64,000 nucleotides of DNA from Terana coerulea (GCA_024811115.1 JAKOGH010000216.1:310001-374000); one strand, 5' to 3'; numbered from the stretch's first letter, positions 35,203 to 46,890 are shown. The notes: generated by a model from the letters alone, not told the origin. Translations and numbers: made by a program.

Positions 35203-37095
35203 TCACTGGAAGCGGTAACAGTCCCAATGAAGCCCCTCGAGTCCCGGTTCCAAACGAGGCTTGCATGTATTCCTGTGCTCCCTCCAATCCCTGAATCGCA
35301 TTTTTAGGTAGAGTCCACGTGTGAGCAAAAGCAGGTACTCACGCCTTCTGACACGCCTCGGAGCAATACCTCACAGCCTTGCATCCGCTGCAGCGCTTGT
35401 GCTTCACGGAGGTATCGTCTCGGCCAGCGCACCACGGGTTGTAGCACTGGCCCGTCCTGCGCCAGTTTTCGCGCACAACACGCTCAGTAATGCCGAAAAC
35501 GTTCGCAACCCGCTGCCATCTTTCGAATATATCGCTCGCGACGGCGTCACGCTCGAGGCAGCGGAAGGTCAGTTCCCGTAAAGTTCGGACGTAAATCTTC
35601 TCGACCTGCGCGCGACAGGTCTCCATGAGCTCCGGGGTCGGCTGAAACTTGCTGTCGGTGACTTTGTCGTCCACACAATCCACAAGGTAGAAGAAAAGCC
35701 GGCAGTGTGCTGGATACTCTCCACGGACATCTGCATGGGCAAAACCGTGAGGTCCAGGTGCAAGTTTATGCTCATATTGTGACCCACCTGCCCCCTTGAC
35801 CAAGTCCGTGATGATCGCATTCATAGCTAGCTCGAGACACCCTGCACGAAGAGCTTCCGTGACACGAGGCGTCCAATATGTGCAATAATCCGGGCCCATG
35901 TACCTAGATTGAAGTCGGTCAGCTATGTGAATGCCAGCAAACCATGGAGATGAGGATGACGCACATTATCGCATATGAACCTTTCTTTATGATGTCTCTA
36001 GTGACCGAAGGGTCGCCGTCTCGACGCTGCCGGTGCATAGCCGAGATGACATGCATATGAGTCTTTGCCTCCACGAATGCGCATACGTAAGGAGCCTGCT
36101 GCACGAGGAAGTCTGCGATAGCACACATCTGCCAACGCAGAGTAACATTCAGATTCTAGGGTCCTGCATGAACACAAGGCTGTCAGCGATCTTGCCGCGC
36201 ATAGCAAGTGGTACCCACATTGAGCCACTCAGCAATGCGTTGCACAAAGATATCGACACCAAACATCTCGATTGCTCGCTGCTGCGGGTTGTCGACCCGC
36301 TCGTTGCAGTCTCCAATATCTCCATAGTGGCCATACAGCTGATAGACGAGGGAGTCTATGAGGTGGCGCGCTGTCATTGAGGCCGGGTCTATGACTTTAG
36401 GCGTGGTGAGAGGGATATAAAGCCAGCACGTCATAATCAGCTCCAAGCTTCCGACGTCGTAAAGTAGCGCACTACGTAATGAAAATCCTGGTGAGTGTAT
36501 CGCAGGTTTGCGAAAATGGGCAGAAGACTTACAATTCCAGATCGAGATTCCACAAAGCCGTCAGAAACATAACTACCGTCTCCCGCAGGTGGCTTGCATG
36601 GGTCCCAGCGGGTAGCAGCTGCGGTAAGTCCTTCATGATTACCTCCTGGATCTTCTTGAAGTGCACCACAATCATCTTCTTGATTGCGGAGTCCTCAGAA
36701 CCAGGATTTCCAGCCTTCATATCACGGTGAATCGCCATCAGGATGTTAGTAATTCCGATGAGAGGGCGTTCCCAATGATATCGTCTGGGCAGGGAATCCA
36801 ACTGGTCTTCTGGGCTGACTGCCGGTGGTGTGATGAAATAGCCGTTGGTAACCATGTTGCAGAAGATGTTGAACATCCGCGCGGTCCTAGCACTCCTTTC
36901 GTGGTGAGAAACCATGACCGTCAAGATTCTGAGGCGGGCGTTGTCCACAGGCCGTCCGTCCAACCCGCAGGCGCGGTGAATGTATGCATGATGATCTTTC
37001 CTGTACGGCTGGAGGACTTCTTCTGTCGTATGTTCCGGCCAACAATCCTCGTTGGGGTCGCATTGGCAGAAAATCTCGTATCCGGGAGAAACCAT
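35203..37095 (-). CDS. MYND zinc-finger protein, array member H (complete)
   Basis: Rightmost and so first-transcribed-side member of the array. ATG 37095 gives MVSPGYEIFCQCDPNEDC with the Cys pair. Then HRACGLDGRPVDNARLR, HWERPLIGITNILMA, DLPQLLPAGTHASHLRETVVMF, LIMTCWLYIPL, FGVDIFVQRIAEWLN, HVISAMHRQRRDGDPS and GCLELAMNAII. Before the finger are AQVEKIYVRTLREL and RWQRVANVFGITERVVRENW. The finger reads CYNPWC, KRCSGC, RYCSEACQKA, a GTGAGT intron, then DWREHRNTC (His-Arg instead of His-Lys), and the tail ends at 35203. Introns are short and in phase. Confidence 0.87.
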
Positions 37096-37737
37096 GTGAA
37101 CCGCTGAAAGTGACAGCTTCAGCTACTCGGTCGGCTCAACAGTTTGACTGACTCACATGATAGTATGAACGCAGGGGGCGTAGTAGCGAGGTGAGCTACA
37201 GCCCACGGCGACTCGTGTTTAAGTACCCGTATCAGCCTCCAGTGGCCACATCCTTTGTCGAGTGGTCCAGGGCTTGGCAGTGGCTAAGGCTTTGTCCTAC
37301 ACACTTGTCAGTTCACTCAAAGAACAAAGCAGGCATGCCACTCACGTTGCATAGCGTTTACTTGCGATGTTTGCTGGTCGTGTGCCGTTGTTGCAGCCGT
37401 TCATGATCGTCCGGAACAGACCTGAGCTACAGGCGCCTCCTGCCTTCCTCCTCTCATGTCGCTCTCTCAGGGTCTCCTCGTAACGCTGGTTCCTGGATAT
37501 CAAGAAATGTCATGTTACCTGCGGGAAGGACGAACGTGCGTTCCAAATAAATACTAGGCTGCTTGCCTCCAAACTTCTGCGGTCGTTGCGTCAAGACCCT
37601 TGTTGGCTGCCTGGTGCTGCGCTGCCGTTCTCCAAGAATGCCACGTTCAGGCTTCCTTCTGACGACATAGGAGGGCCAGAAACACACACATACAACCAGC
37701 ACACGACTCCGTATCTTGTGCTTAGCGAAAATCATTC
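37096..37737. other. Divergent intergenic region between member H and the Nudix gene
   Basis: Holds two promoters. An open frame on the minus strand (37454-37735) has no recognised content. No TATA box stands out. Confidence 0.4.
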
Positions 37738-38439
37738 ATGCCTGGTTCTCTCGCTTCAAAGATGACAGGCACCAATAGTGAGTAATTATGCCCATTCTTC
37801 ACTGAAAAAAAAATAGAACTTTTCACAGGTGTAAAGAATCCAAGTGCATCGTTACCGGCCTCTGCTGGGGAAGTCAGTATATTACCCACCACCCAACACC
37901 TCGCAGGAAACTTCGTCATCTCCTCTGGGTCCACGCTCTTCAGACGCGCGCCCGGCTCCGACGTGCTGGAGCTCTGCGTGCTCTACCAGCTGCGCAAGAA
38001 GAAGTACGTCCTCCCGAAAGGCCGCAAGGACTTCGGCGAGACCATCGAGGCGGCGTGCCTCCGCGAGACATACGAGGAGACCGGGTACCCGTGCGAGTTC
38101 GTGCCCCTGCGCATGGCGACACGCGCCACGCTGCCCGGCGACCTCACCGCGCCCGACACCTCGACGGTGCGCGACAGCATGACGGAACCTGTCGGGATGA
38201 CGATGATAGACCGGAAGCGCAAGGGCGGGAAGATGATCATGTGGTATGTGACGAAGGTGCAGGACGGCGCGGACAAGGTCGACGGAACGCAGATGGCGTC
38301 GGAGCACTACGAGTCGCAATTCATCGAGGCAGAGCGTGCAATTACTACGTTAACGCAACAGATACACCGGGATCTGGCTAAGCAAGCATTGGAGCTCATA
38401 CGGACTACAGAGGCAGCCTTGGGTCACAAGATTATTTAA
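37738..38439 (+). CDS. Nudix hydrolase
   Basis: Two exons (37738-37777, 37829-38439) encode 216 residues. The Nudix box is perfect: GRKDFGETIEAACLRETYEE followed by TGY (G-x5-E-x7-RE-x2-EE-x-G). The family cleaves nucleoside diphosphates linked to another group. The basic stretch YQLRKKKYVLPKG before the box recalls diphosphoinositol-polyphosphate or diadenosine-polyphosphate hydrolases, but this does not fix the substrate. The C-terminus is helical and contains EHYESQFIEAERAITTL. The ATG at 37738 opens a 13-codon first exon ending at a GTGAGT donor. It is convergent with the NEDD1-like gene, 182 bases between stops. Confidence 0.88.
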
Positions 38440-38621
38440 TCATTTCATACTGAGGACGATGAGGCGTAAATGAAGCATGACATTCGTAGCAGACGTTACA
38501 TAAATACCGTAATAATGGCAACATACATGAGTCTGAAGATTGACTTGAGAGTCAGATATCTAAGCAAGGATCAAGCGCAATGAGCGAACGATACTCGTCC
38601 AGCGAGCATCCCACAACGCAA

Positions 38622-41402
38622 TCAATACCCGCGCCGCAGCAATTCATTCTCCTGACGCAGTCTCTCGTTCTCCTGGCGAATCTCTTTAAGCTCCTCGCCC
38701 CAATGGTCCAACGCCTCCTTCAGCTCCTTCCGCCACCCTCGGCCCATCCTCACTACGTCCAGGTGCAGGCCGATAATCTCGGCCTTCGTTTCCCGCCGGA
38801 AATCGTACATCGCGTCGCGGATGAGCGACTGCAGCAGCTCGTGTGCCGGATTCGCACCTGGCTGGCCGCTCGACGATGTCGAGCCTTGATCTTGGCCTTG
38901 CCCTGGGAGTGATGCACTCCGTGCGGGACTAAACAACGAGGGTATCGGAGCCCAGTTCGGAGTGAGGTTCGACGAAGACCGCCGCGGAGATATCTGCACC
39001 GTCATCTGTATCGTCGCCTTCTCGGCCTCGGCCTCCCCACTCCCCGCCCAGGCTGCGCCGCCCCATCTTCCCTCACCACCTCGATGGTCTGCAGCTGCAC
39101 CTCGTTCACGGGCACCTCCAGGAACTCGACTTTGCGTTCCTGACTGCCGCCCAGCCCGTCATCCGGCTCTTCTGCTTCCTTCTCAATCCAGCGCCTCAGC
39201 TCGGGCGTGCCGAGCCCGAGGACGTTCGTCCGCGCCTCGCGCGCGGGCTCCTTGCCCTTCGCCCGCTTCTTCACGGGCATGGGTGTGTTGACCATGCGCG
39301 GGTCGACCGGTAGCTCGGGGCTCGGTGTGCGTGACGCGTTCCACTTCAGGTCGATGTCCGTGAGGCGCTCCTCGTCTCTGAAGGCCGCGGGCAGAGGCGG
39401 TACTGGGGGCGCGGGCGACTGCGCGAGTGCGGAGACTCGAGACTGAGGTCGCGAGCTGCGGGAGTCGGCCTTTGGGGTGGAGGACTGTGATGAAACGGTG
39501 CGTGGCCTTGGGCGCGCGTTGCTGGGCCCTGGCGAAGTAACGCCTCCGCTTGCACCTGCCGTCACACGAGTGTCACTGGATCCTGAAGCGATGCGTGAAG
39601 AAGCAGGGCGAGTTGACAGCCCAGACGTTGTCCTCGTCCTTACATTGCCCACCCGAGTACCTGCACGGTCCTTCTCTTGCCGCTTCATCGAGTCCACTGC
39701 CTTCCGTGCCAGTGGTGACGTTCCGTGGGCGGGATCGTCGAACTCTTCAGCTGAAAGCGGCGATCGCGGCGGGGTCAACGCTTTCCTGACCGCGGCCCCG
39801 CTGACCTTCCTAGTCCGCGGGCTAGCCATCGTACCAGCACTGGTCACGCTCGTAGCCGAGCTCGACATCCTCGTCGCCCGAGATGCCGCGCTGCTGCCGC
39901 TGAGGCGCGAACTCACGCTGGTGGCAGTAGACACCGTTCTTGATCTGACTGGCACAGGCGCAGACTGACGCGGGCTCCCGCCTGCTTGCCCAGTAGCCGA
40001 GACGGTGCGAACCTTCGGTTCCGCAGGCGTACTCTTGCTGGGGTCGGTCGTTCGTCTGATAGCGGGTTTCGAGGGGGTGGCTGAGGTCGCGGAAATGGTT
40101 CTGGTCCTGACAGCTCGCGCCGGGGATGGACCTGGGCTAAGGCTCGTCCGACTAATGGGAGGGGCTTGGATTTGAGCGATACAGGGGAAGCGGCGGCAGA
40201 TGGACCGGGCTCTGGGCTTTTTCTAGCCGCTATATTCGTGGTATCTGTGCCGACACGGCGCTTGGTAACGGGGGTACCAGCTGAAAACCTTGGGCCTTGC
40301 CTCGATGATGCTTCACCTGTTCGATGTTTCTTCTGTGCAACCAGATGTACCGTCAGTAACAAAATATATATTTAATGAAATACATCGTACTGACCTGCAC
40401 AGAGGTACAGATAACGGCTGCACCACTTTCGCTCACGCAGATGCACTTCGGCGGCTTGTCGAGTGCACGCAGGTCCAGGATGAGGATATTTCCCTTATCC
40501 GTACCGGCATATAACGCGGCACCTTCGGGGGAGAAAACCAGAGACGTCAAAGTCACATCCAGTGGCAGTGTGCGGAAGAGCCTGTGGGTAGTGCCATTTA
40601 TTGAGCTTCCATGCATGACCACCAGATCCAGGGAAGACGATAAGAGCCGTGCGATATAGATGCTTACCCTTTTTCCTTATCCAAGTCAACTAGATTGACG
40701 ACTCCTGACCTGCAGGCGACGGCAACGAGCGTTTTGCTGAAGGGGCTACATGATATGGCCACGATGTCCCCGGAATTCTTCTCCAACGGTATGAGTTTGG
40801 TGGGCGTAGAGGGCTTCGTCGTATCGTATATAACCAAATGGCTGCCCACGCCGAGCAGCAGCTTGGTTTTGGAATGGACGTGGAACGTGCACGCCGTGAC
40901 TTCGCCTCTCCGCGGCAGTCCCTGTAGCACAACGTGCGACGCCTCCGACAGGGTGTGGACATGCGCCTCGCCAGGGTTTGCCGGTGGCCGATATCGTAGT
41001 GGATGCTAGGGTGGTCCCATCGGGACTCAAAGCCAGCGTGTTCACCGTCTCAGTGTGCGTCTTCAAAGCGAACGCGACCTTGCCAGTATTGGCATCCAGC
41101 ACGGTAATCTCGTCACTGCTGCTGTAAATAAGCGTGTTGCCCTTGTCTTTGCATGCCAACGCAGCGATGGGTCCATTCGTTGGCGCGGTCGTCACGGTAT
41201 TGAGTGGTGTTCCTGAAGGATCGTATCGGTGGATGGCGTTCAAGTTTCGGTCGGCAACAAACAAAGCACTGTTGTCGGGAGCCCATATGCTCGCAGTAGG
41301 TGGTGAGGGGAATGTGTAAGTTGGCGTCGCAGATGACGGGGCTTTTTTCAGCGTTTGTGGGTCGAGGAGAAGAAGGGCATCGGCAGTGCAGACCGCGAGC
41401 AT
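38622..41402 (-). CDS. NEDD1-like WD40 protein (gamma-tubulin complex targeting)
   Basis: An N-terminal WD40 propeller is visible in repeats such as MLAVCTADALLLLDP, FPSPPTASIWAPDNSALFVAD, HTETVNTLALSPDGTTLAS, CTFHVHSKTKLLLGVGSHLV and LTSLVFSPEGAALYAGTDKG. A long Ser/Arg/Pro-rich linker follows (39.0-40.3 kb). The C-terminal helical segment HELLQSLIRDAMYDFRRETK, then AEIIGLHLDVVRMGR, resembles the NEDD1 C-terminus, which binds gamma-tubulin complexes. The first in-frame ATG is 41402. Two places need a frame change: near 40995 (AAA to AA gives TTISATGNPGEAHVHTL) and in the linker about 40170. A 47-base intron near 39030-39080 explains the last frame change. Family call is likely, not certain. 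Confidence 0.7.
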
Positions 41403-41689
41403 GGCGGCGGTCAACAACAAGTTCAACTCCAGCAGACGCCCATATCGCGTCGCGTTGAATCAGAACAACGTGCCTCTGCCGACACGCTTCCTGGCACTGA
41501 CACAAAGGTCTAGTATTCCGCTATGCTTGAGAAGGTGTACGTGCTGAGCACCTCGTAGACAAACGACTGAAGACTTGCTAGGTTATAGTATTTGTACAGG
41601 ATGAAGAGTATGAATACATATTACAGAGTCCGATGGTAAAGGGAACAACTGAGTATTTTACATTGCAGTCCTTGTAGAGCTTGACGCAT

Positions 41690-42928
41690 CTACTTTTCCT
41701 CCTTCTGACCCTCCTCCTTCTGACCCTCCTTCTTCTGGCCCTCCTTCTCCTCAGGTACCTCCTTCTTCTTCACGATGACGAACTGGTCCGCGTCAGCAGG
41801 AGCGGCGACGGCTTCAATGTCGCCTCCAATGGTGCCCTTGTTGTCGGGATGCATCGCCCTACGCTCAGCGCGAATTTGCTGCAGGTCATGGCTCACAAGG
41901 CCGTGACCGCCGACCGGGCCCCAGTACGAAACGGCGGCGAGTGTGCCAATAATAGAGGTCCCAACGAGGATGGAGAGGTAGAACCGGTACTGAGAGTACC
42001 ACTTGGGAGCTATACGCGGTTGTCAATACTACTCCACTAACTCAACATAAACGTGAGACTCACCCCAACCGTGGTTGGTAGCCTTCAGATCAGCGTACCA
42101 CAGGCCAGTGAAGCCGACCCACTGTGCAATAAGGGCGCTGATGGGGTCCAGAGCCAATGTGCTCCAGCCGAACACTACGGGAGCGGCGCCGAGGGCAAGA
42201 CGCGAGTAGCCTTTCACACCACCGTATCCAGCAAATTCGAATCCCCAGTGCAAGGCACCCAAGAATGAGAGCAATACGGCGCCGTACGTCGTCTGAATGT
42301 GGAGGGCTTGGTGCAGCACGGTGATTGCCACGCCAGGATCGATAGAAGTCGAGATGGCTGCGAGAACGGCTTGTGAGTTACAACACCGGAAATCATGGAC
42401 AGGAGCACATACCTGTCGCGGCTTCACCTGCTTGACGCGCGAGGTATGCGGTCGTCAAGGTCGAGCCAAGGTAAGGAAGACCTCCGGCGAGACCGAAAAC
42501 AATATACGGCTGAGGTACGGAGGTCGCGACTTGGTTGGTGATTCCAAGCTGTGATACTGTTCAGCAAAAGCGAGTGGCAACTGACGCGCGATACTCACGA
42601 AAGTTTGTGAGGAAGGCTTGACAGAGTCGTCAAAGTAGTTTCCTCCGGCGATGGTCCTCGCAAGGTCGGAAGCAGAGTTGCCGAGCTCCTCTTTGACGTT
42701 CTCGGCAGCGTGTTCGACAGTCTGTGACGCGGGACGTCCAGAAACCTGGTTGGCGGCGCCTCGGACAATAATTTGTGAGGGCTTGAAGTTGTTGACCGGA
42801 AGACGGTGAAGGAGTGGCGCAGGTTTGGCCGCAAACGGCGTGCACCTGAAGCTAGAAGTCGCGAGGTTGCGACGCAGGAGTACAGGGGTGGTGGTTCGCA
42901 GAGGGGTGCGGAGGACGTTGAGAATCAT
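41690..42928 (-). CDS. DUF3429/TMEM69-like inner mitochondrial membrane protein
   Basis: ATG 42928 begins an arginine-rich presequence (MILNVLRTPLRTTTPVLLRR), which suggests mitochondrial import. After a linker come several hydrophobic segments: PQPYIVFGLAGGLPYLGSTL, VLLSFLGALHWGFEFAGY, LALGAAPVVFGWSTLALDPI and ALIAQWVGFTGLWYADL, then FYLSILVGTSIIGTLAAVSY. The GALHWGFEFA signature is typical of DUF3429 (TMEM69). The C-terminus is hydrophilic and ends in short lysine/glutamate/glutamine repeats (KKEGQKEEGQKEEK). Function is unknown. The next gene upstream, PAM17, is another mitochondrial membrane protein on the same strand. Confidence 0.88.
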
Positions 42929-43513
42929 GATTGACGCGCTTTAGAGGGGGCAAGACGGTCTGCTGGATAGGTTTGTCGTCGGCGTCGTCGTGCAGGAAAA
43001 GTTGAGGGTTAGGAAGGCTACATGCGCTGGGTTTATGTACGAGGAGTCGTCGACGCGATGCCGACGTCTCTTGACATGACGTCACCCGCGTCACGACCAC
43101 TTCTGAACTTCCCCCTCCACACAGAGCGCCCAAACGCACGCGATCACCGTCGTTGAGAGCTTTATTACGCGGACTATCGCGAGGGGTTTACCTACTGTGA
43201 GTCTGAGCGTGTTTCGGGTATGCGTCGTCAATTTTACCTCAAGCTACATGGGTGAGTGCGCATAGAATACTGCTCACAGTTTGAGTCCAAATTCTTATGT
43301 CTTCATGTCTGTTTTGCCTGATGGGAGAGGAGTGCAGGGACAAATGATGAATTTGCCACAGCTATCCACTTCTGACACACCTGCACCGAGTATACCCGAT
43401 GCATAGACGACCATGCAAAATCTTATACGTATGACGAAACTATTCGATTATTCAGATGAATAGTACCTGCGTGCAGAACAGCCAGATGCGCAATTGCCGT
43501 GATCCCGCGAGGA
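42929..43513. other. Intergenic region between TMEM69-like gene and PAM17
   Basis: Promoter of the TMEM69-like gene and 3' region of PAM17. No gene seen. Confidence 0.4.
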
Positions 43514-44536
43514 CTAATCTTCGGGAAGAGCGGCCTTGCGCTGGTACCTAGCCTGGTCTCTCAACCACTACGACAAATCGGTCAGCGGAAAGCACAATCT
43601 GGGATGTTCACGACGACTTGCCTGTCTATATTCATGTAGTGACCCAATTTTCTCGCCTATGAGTAAGTAGCATTACTGTCATCATTCTCAACTCGAAACT
43701 TTATCTGCCAGTACATACCGTAGAAGTCCGGTACGGGGTTGGTCGCGCTCTGCCTCGTGGGGTCAACCCGGTTTTTGACGATGTGCTTGTGGAACTCTCT
43801 GTCCTTTGCCTCGACGAGCTTCATGGCCCTACGGTGAGTCATACGCCAGCAGGCAGATCCTATTACTGGTCCCAGGAGGTAGCCGAGACCTGCAAGATAC
43901 CAGTGTTTAGTAATGCTTCGACATTCATTATCAGGGGGAGACATACCGGCAAACGCAATAGTACCGCCACCGTAAACGAACATGGGATCAATATTCTGTA
44001 TCCCAGGCCAAATCAACGTTATTCAATCAATCAATGGTTGACGAATTGGCAGAAAGACGTACGAAGACAGGTTTCGTTGGGTCTATCGGCATCTCTGCAA
44101 AGGTGACCACACCCGCGACGAAGCCACCGAGCGTAAGCGGTATAGTCATGGCCTATTGACATATTAAGTGTGGTCTCAGCATAATCACGACTGGATAATG
44201 CCAGGCGACAGAACGCACCGTTTCCCATCTTCGCTTGCTCTTACGAATAGCTAGGTATTCACCCCAGGTGAGGATCTCCTTTTCCACCTCGCTTGGCTGC
44301 CCCTTTAGAACGTTCGCCTTTAACACAGCTTCAGCAGTGTTGGCGGTGCTACTCGCGGAGCTTGCTCCTCCAGGTTTTACGGCGGATGCTGCCGCTGCCA
44401 GCTTCGTAGCTTTGCTGGACTTAGCACGAGCAAACTTCAAGCCTCCGTTTACTGAGAAGTTCAGCGGAGCCTTTGTTGAGCGGCATTGTGCTCGTAGGGT
44501 GAGTGAAATGGGGTGTAATGTTGGTGGATGCGCCAT
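43514..44536 (-). CDS. PAM17: PAM17, presequence translocase-associated motor subunit
   Basis: Inner-membrane subunit of the TIM23 import motor. From ATG 44536 (MAHPPTLHPISLTLRAQCR) a presequence and Ala/Ser-rich linker lead to LTWGEYLAIRKSKRRWET, then the first membrane segment MTIPLTLGGFVAGVVTFAE, DPTKPVF|NIDPMFVYGGG, the second segment LGYLLGPVIGSACWR, MTHRR and the C-terminal signature DFYGEKIGSLHEYRQWLRDQ. The last intron (43568-43621) uses a GC donor: CAG|GCAAGT to TAG|TGG. Using the nearby GT instead would destroy the conserved WLRDQ end. The gene stops at 43514. The longer open frame to 44587 begins without an ATG. Confidence 0.92.
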
Positions 44537-44869
44537 TAGGAAGTGAAGTAGAGTTGAACGTTGTGTTATGACCGAGAGCACTGGCAAGCCGGCTCCGGCG
44601 ACTAACGCTTGTCTGGGATGGAGTCTGGCTGTTTAGATCACCGATCAAGACACCGGATCAAAGAAGTCTTGATTCCAAGAACAGTTGGCCGAATATAGAA
44701 TCTAGGTTTAGCGTCGTAACAAAACCCGGAGTCGCACCGGACATGTGCAGCTTGCCTATCTACCACCAACACACGACAGGTGGTCCGACGAGCTCGACGC
44801 TGTAGACGACGACGAGATGGTGCGCTCAACGCCGCAATTGTTTTTGACGCGTCTTCTAATATTCAACTC
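44537..44869. promoter_or_regulatory. Divergent promoter region, PAM17 and F-box gene
   Basis: These 333 bases lie between two divergent start codons and so must contain both promoters. No TATA box or shared motif was recognised. Confidence 0.4.
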
Positions 44870-46154
44870 ATGTTGCAGACGTCCCACGAAACTTTCCCGC
44901 CGGAGCTCTTTGATGAGACTCTCGACCATCTCTGGGACGACTCGAAAACACTCCAGGCCTGCAGCTTGGTCTGCCGGTCTTGGGTGCCCACCACCCGCCT
45001 GCACCTCTTCCGCACCGTCCGCCTGTCCTCCGAGTCCACCTGCGCTCAGTTCTCCGCTCTCCTCGAGAGCGCGCCTGCCATCGCGCGCTGCGTGCGGAAG
45101 CTGACTATCTCCGCGCAGTACTCCGGGGTCGGCGACGACAACCGCGGTCGAGAAGACGACGAGTGGGTGAACAGCACCGCGGAGATAGCCCGCACGCTCG
45201 GTGCGCACGGCCGGGTGAACACTCTCGCGCTCAGCCGCCTCCGCTGGAGTGCGCTCACGCAGGACACGCGCGCCGCGTTCAAGGCGCTGTTCCGCGGCGT
45301 CACGACCCTGCTGCTGTTTGAAGTGCGTTTCCACGCGTCAGGCGACGTACTCGAGTTCCTGGACGCGTTCCCCGACCTCGACGAGCTGTACTTTCACGCG
45401 GTTTCGTGGGACCACGAGTCCCCGCCTCCCACTCCTTCGGTGTCTGATGCATCGGACTGGCTTTCCGTGCAAACGCAAATGGCAGATAAGATGCATTTGT
45501 CTTATCTCTTCTTAGACCCGCGGTCCTCCCCAACTCTGGTTACGGAATGGATCCTCGGACACCCTTCCGACAAGAAACTCAGGAACATCCAGCTGTGCTG
45601 GCGAGAGATGGACAATACGAAGGTCCTTGGTGATCTTTTGCGGGCCAGTGGCTCGTCGCTAGAACGACTTCAGATCGAGTTCCCATCCGGGATAGCGGAA
45701 GAAGGTGGGTAGTTCTACTCTCTCGTCATCGAGCGGGATGCTGACCGCTGCGAAAGCTGTCTTGCACAACCACGTGAGCCTTGTGCACAACACCTCTCTT
45801 CGCGCGCTCTGCTTCGGCGGGCTCGATGTCACTGTCGACACCGCGCGCACCTTCCTCTCCGCGAGTCTGTTCCCCTGGGTCACCCTGATGCTGTCCGACC
45901 TCCACTCGCCCCTCCTGCGCGAGATAACGTTCGAGCTCGAGACTCCAGATGTCCAGGGATTGCACAGCCTGGATTGGGCGCGCATTGACACCGAGCTGTC
46001 CAAGCGGGAATTCAACGGCCTCACGGTGCGGTTGTATGTGAACTGCGCTTCCGGTAGCCGAGGAAGCCGACTCGAGGATGAAGTCCGGCAAGCCGTCGAA
46101 GACCGTCTCCCGGGTTTCAGGAGTAGGGGCATCCTCCGGGTGTCTTGCATTTAG
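44870..46154 (+). CDS. F-box protein
   Basis: Two exons (44870-45704, 45757-46154) give 410 residues. The start MLQTSHETFPPELFDETLDH, followed by LQACSLVCRSWVPTTRLHLF, is the typical mushroom F-box at the extreme N-terminus. The rest resembles a degenerate leucine-rich region (FPDLDELYFHAVSW, LRNIQLCWREMDN, NTSLRALCFGGLDV, LLREITFELET) and may bind a target for ubiquitination. ATG 44870 is the first in-frame ATG; the open frame before it has only a GTG. The protein ends GILRVSCI. Confidence 0.85.
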
Positions 46155-46597
46155 ATGTTTGCTATCGTGCATCTTGGGTTTTAGATGAGTATTTATCAAT
46201 GGGTTAGAGGGCACCGGGGGTTACCTGTGTAGTGCATTGGGGCTAATATGGTTGTACTAATGGGTCTCTTGGGGTAGAGGATACTGTGCTGTTGATCTAG
46301 AGGGCTTCGAGCTGTCACTTGGGTTTTATGTGTTCTAATATGGAGTATGGGCTTGCTGCTGAGTCCTGTGGTGGACTAGCTAGACTAGTGGCTGTATATA
46401 TGTTGCTGCTTCAGTATGTTTAATGTTTCCGTGAATTCTAATTATTTACGAAAACACTGGCACTGAACAACTGGACTCTGCATTGCTCGCATGTACTCAT
46501 TAGTACTCACTACTCACTCGCGTATGTGCAGCTTCAAGTCTCAGAAATGAAGAATATTTAGAAAATCAATTATATTCATTGGGAATGTACTACAGTG
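46155..46597. other. F-box 3' region, no further gene seen
   Basis: AT-richer sequence with no open frame of note, between the F-box gene and the inverted snRNA copy. It should hold the F-box 3' untranslated region. Confidence 0.4.
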
Positions 46598-46610
46598 GGG
46601 TTAGGGTTAG
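46598..46610 (-). repeat. Short telomere-like motif after snRNA copy B
   Basis: GGGTTAGGGTTAG on the plus strand (CTAACCCTAACCC as read with the snRNA). The same motif at the same relative position follows copy A (10789-10802). Two repeat units only, so this is not a telomere. Confidence 0.5.
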
Positions 46611-46632
46611 CGGCGCTTTGGGACCAAAAAAA

Positions 46633-46805
46633 GGCCTGCCCAGCCCGAGGGCCGAAACAGAACTGGAAAATATTGAGACGGTGCACGAGCCGAAGCCCGT
46701 ACAAACCGCAGGGTCCCTCTGAGGACAAGGTCGCCGTGCTATGGATGGCCCCCACGGCCCACAAACCCAGGTAGGTGAAGGGGCCTGTGCCATCAAGGTA
46801 AGTAT
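46633..46805 (-). ncRNA. Candidate U1 snRNA gene, copy B (inverted)
   Basis: Read on the minus strand from 46805: ATACTTACCTTGATGGCACA, then the same roughly 173 bases as copy A with about one substitution (CCTTG for CCCTG), ending at a run of seven T (46626-46632). The TTCG hairpin, Sm-like AATATTTTCC and last hairpin are all kept. Near-identity inside the RNA against about 85% identity in the promoter argues for selection or gene conversion on a functional RNA. The same doubt as for copy A applies: no U1-70K loop was found. Confidence 0.6.
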
Positions 46806-46832
46806 GAGTTGCTCAGAAGGGCGAGGCGAGGT

Positions 46833-46890
46833 TTATATACTACAAGCGCGCACGCACGGACCACCTTTGTGGCGTCGGCGCTTGCGTGAT
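46833..46890 (-). promoter_or_regulatory. Promoter of snRNA copy B
   Basis: The minus strand shows TATATAA 34 bases before the RNA 5' end and, further up, CCACAAAGGTGGTCCGTGCG, one base different from copy A. Spacing to the TATA box is identical. Confidence 0.5.
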
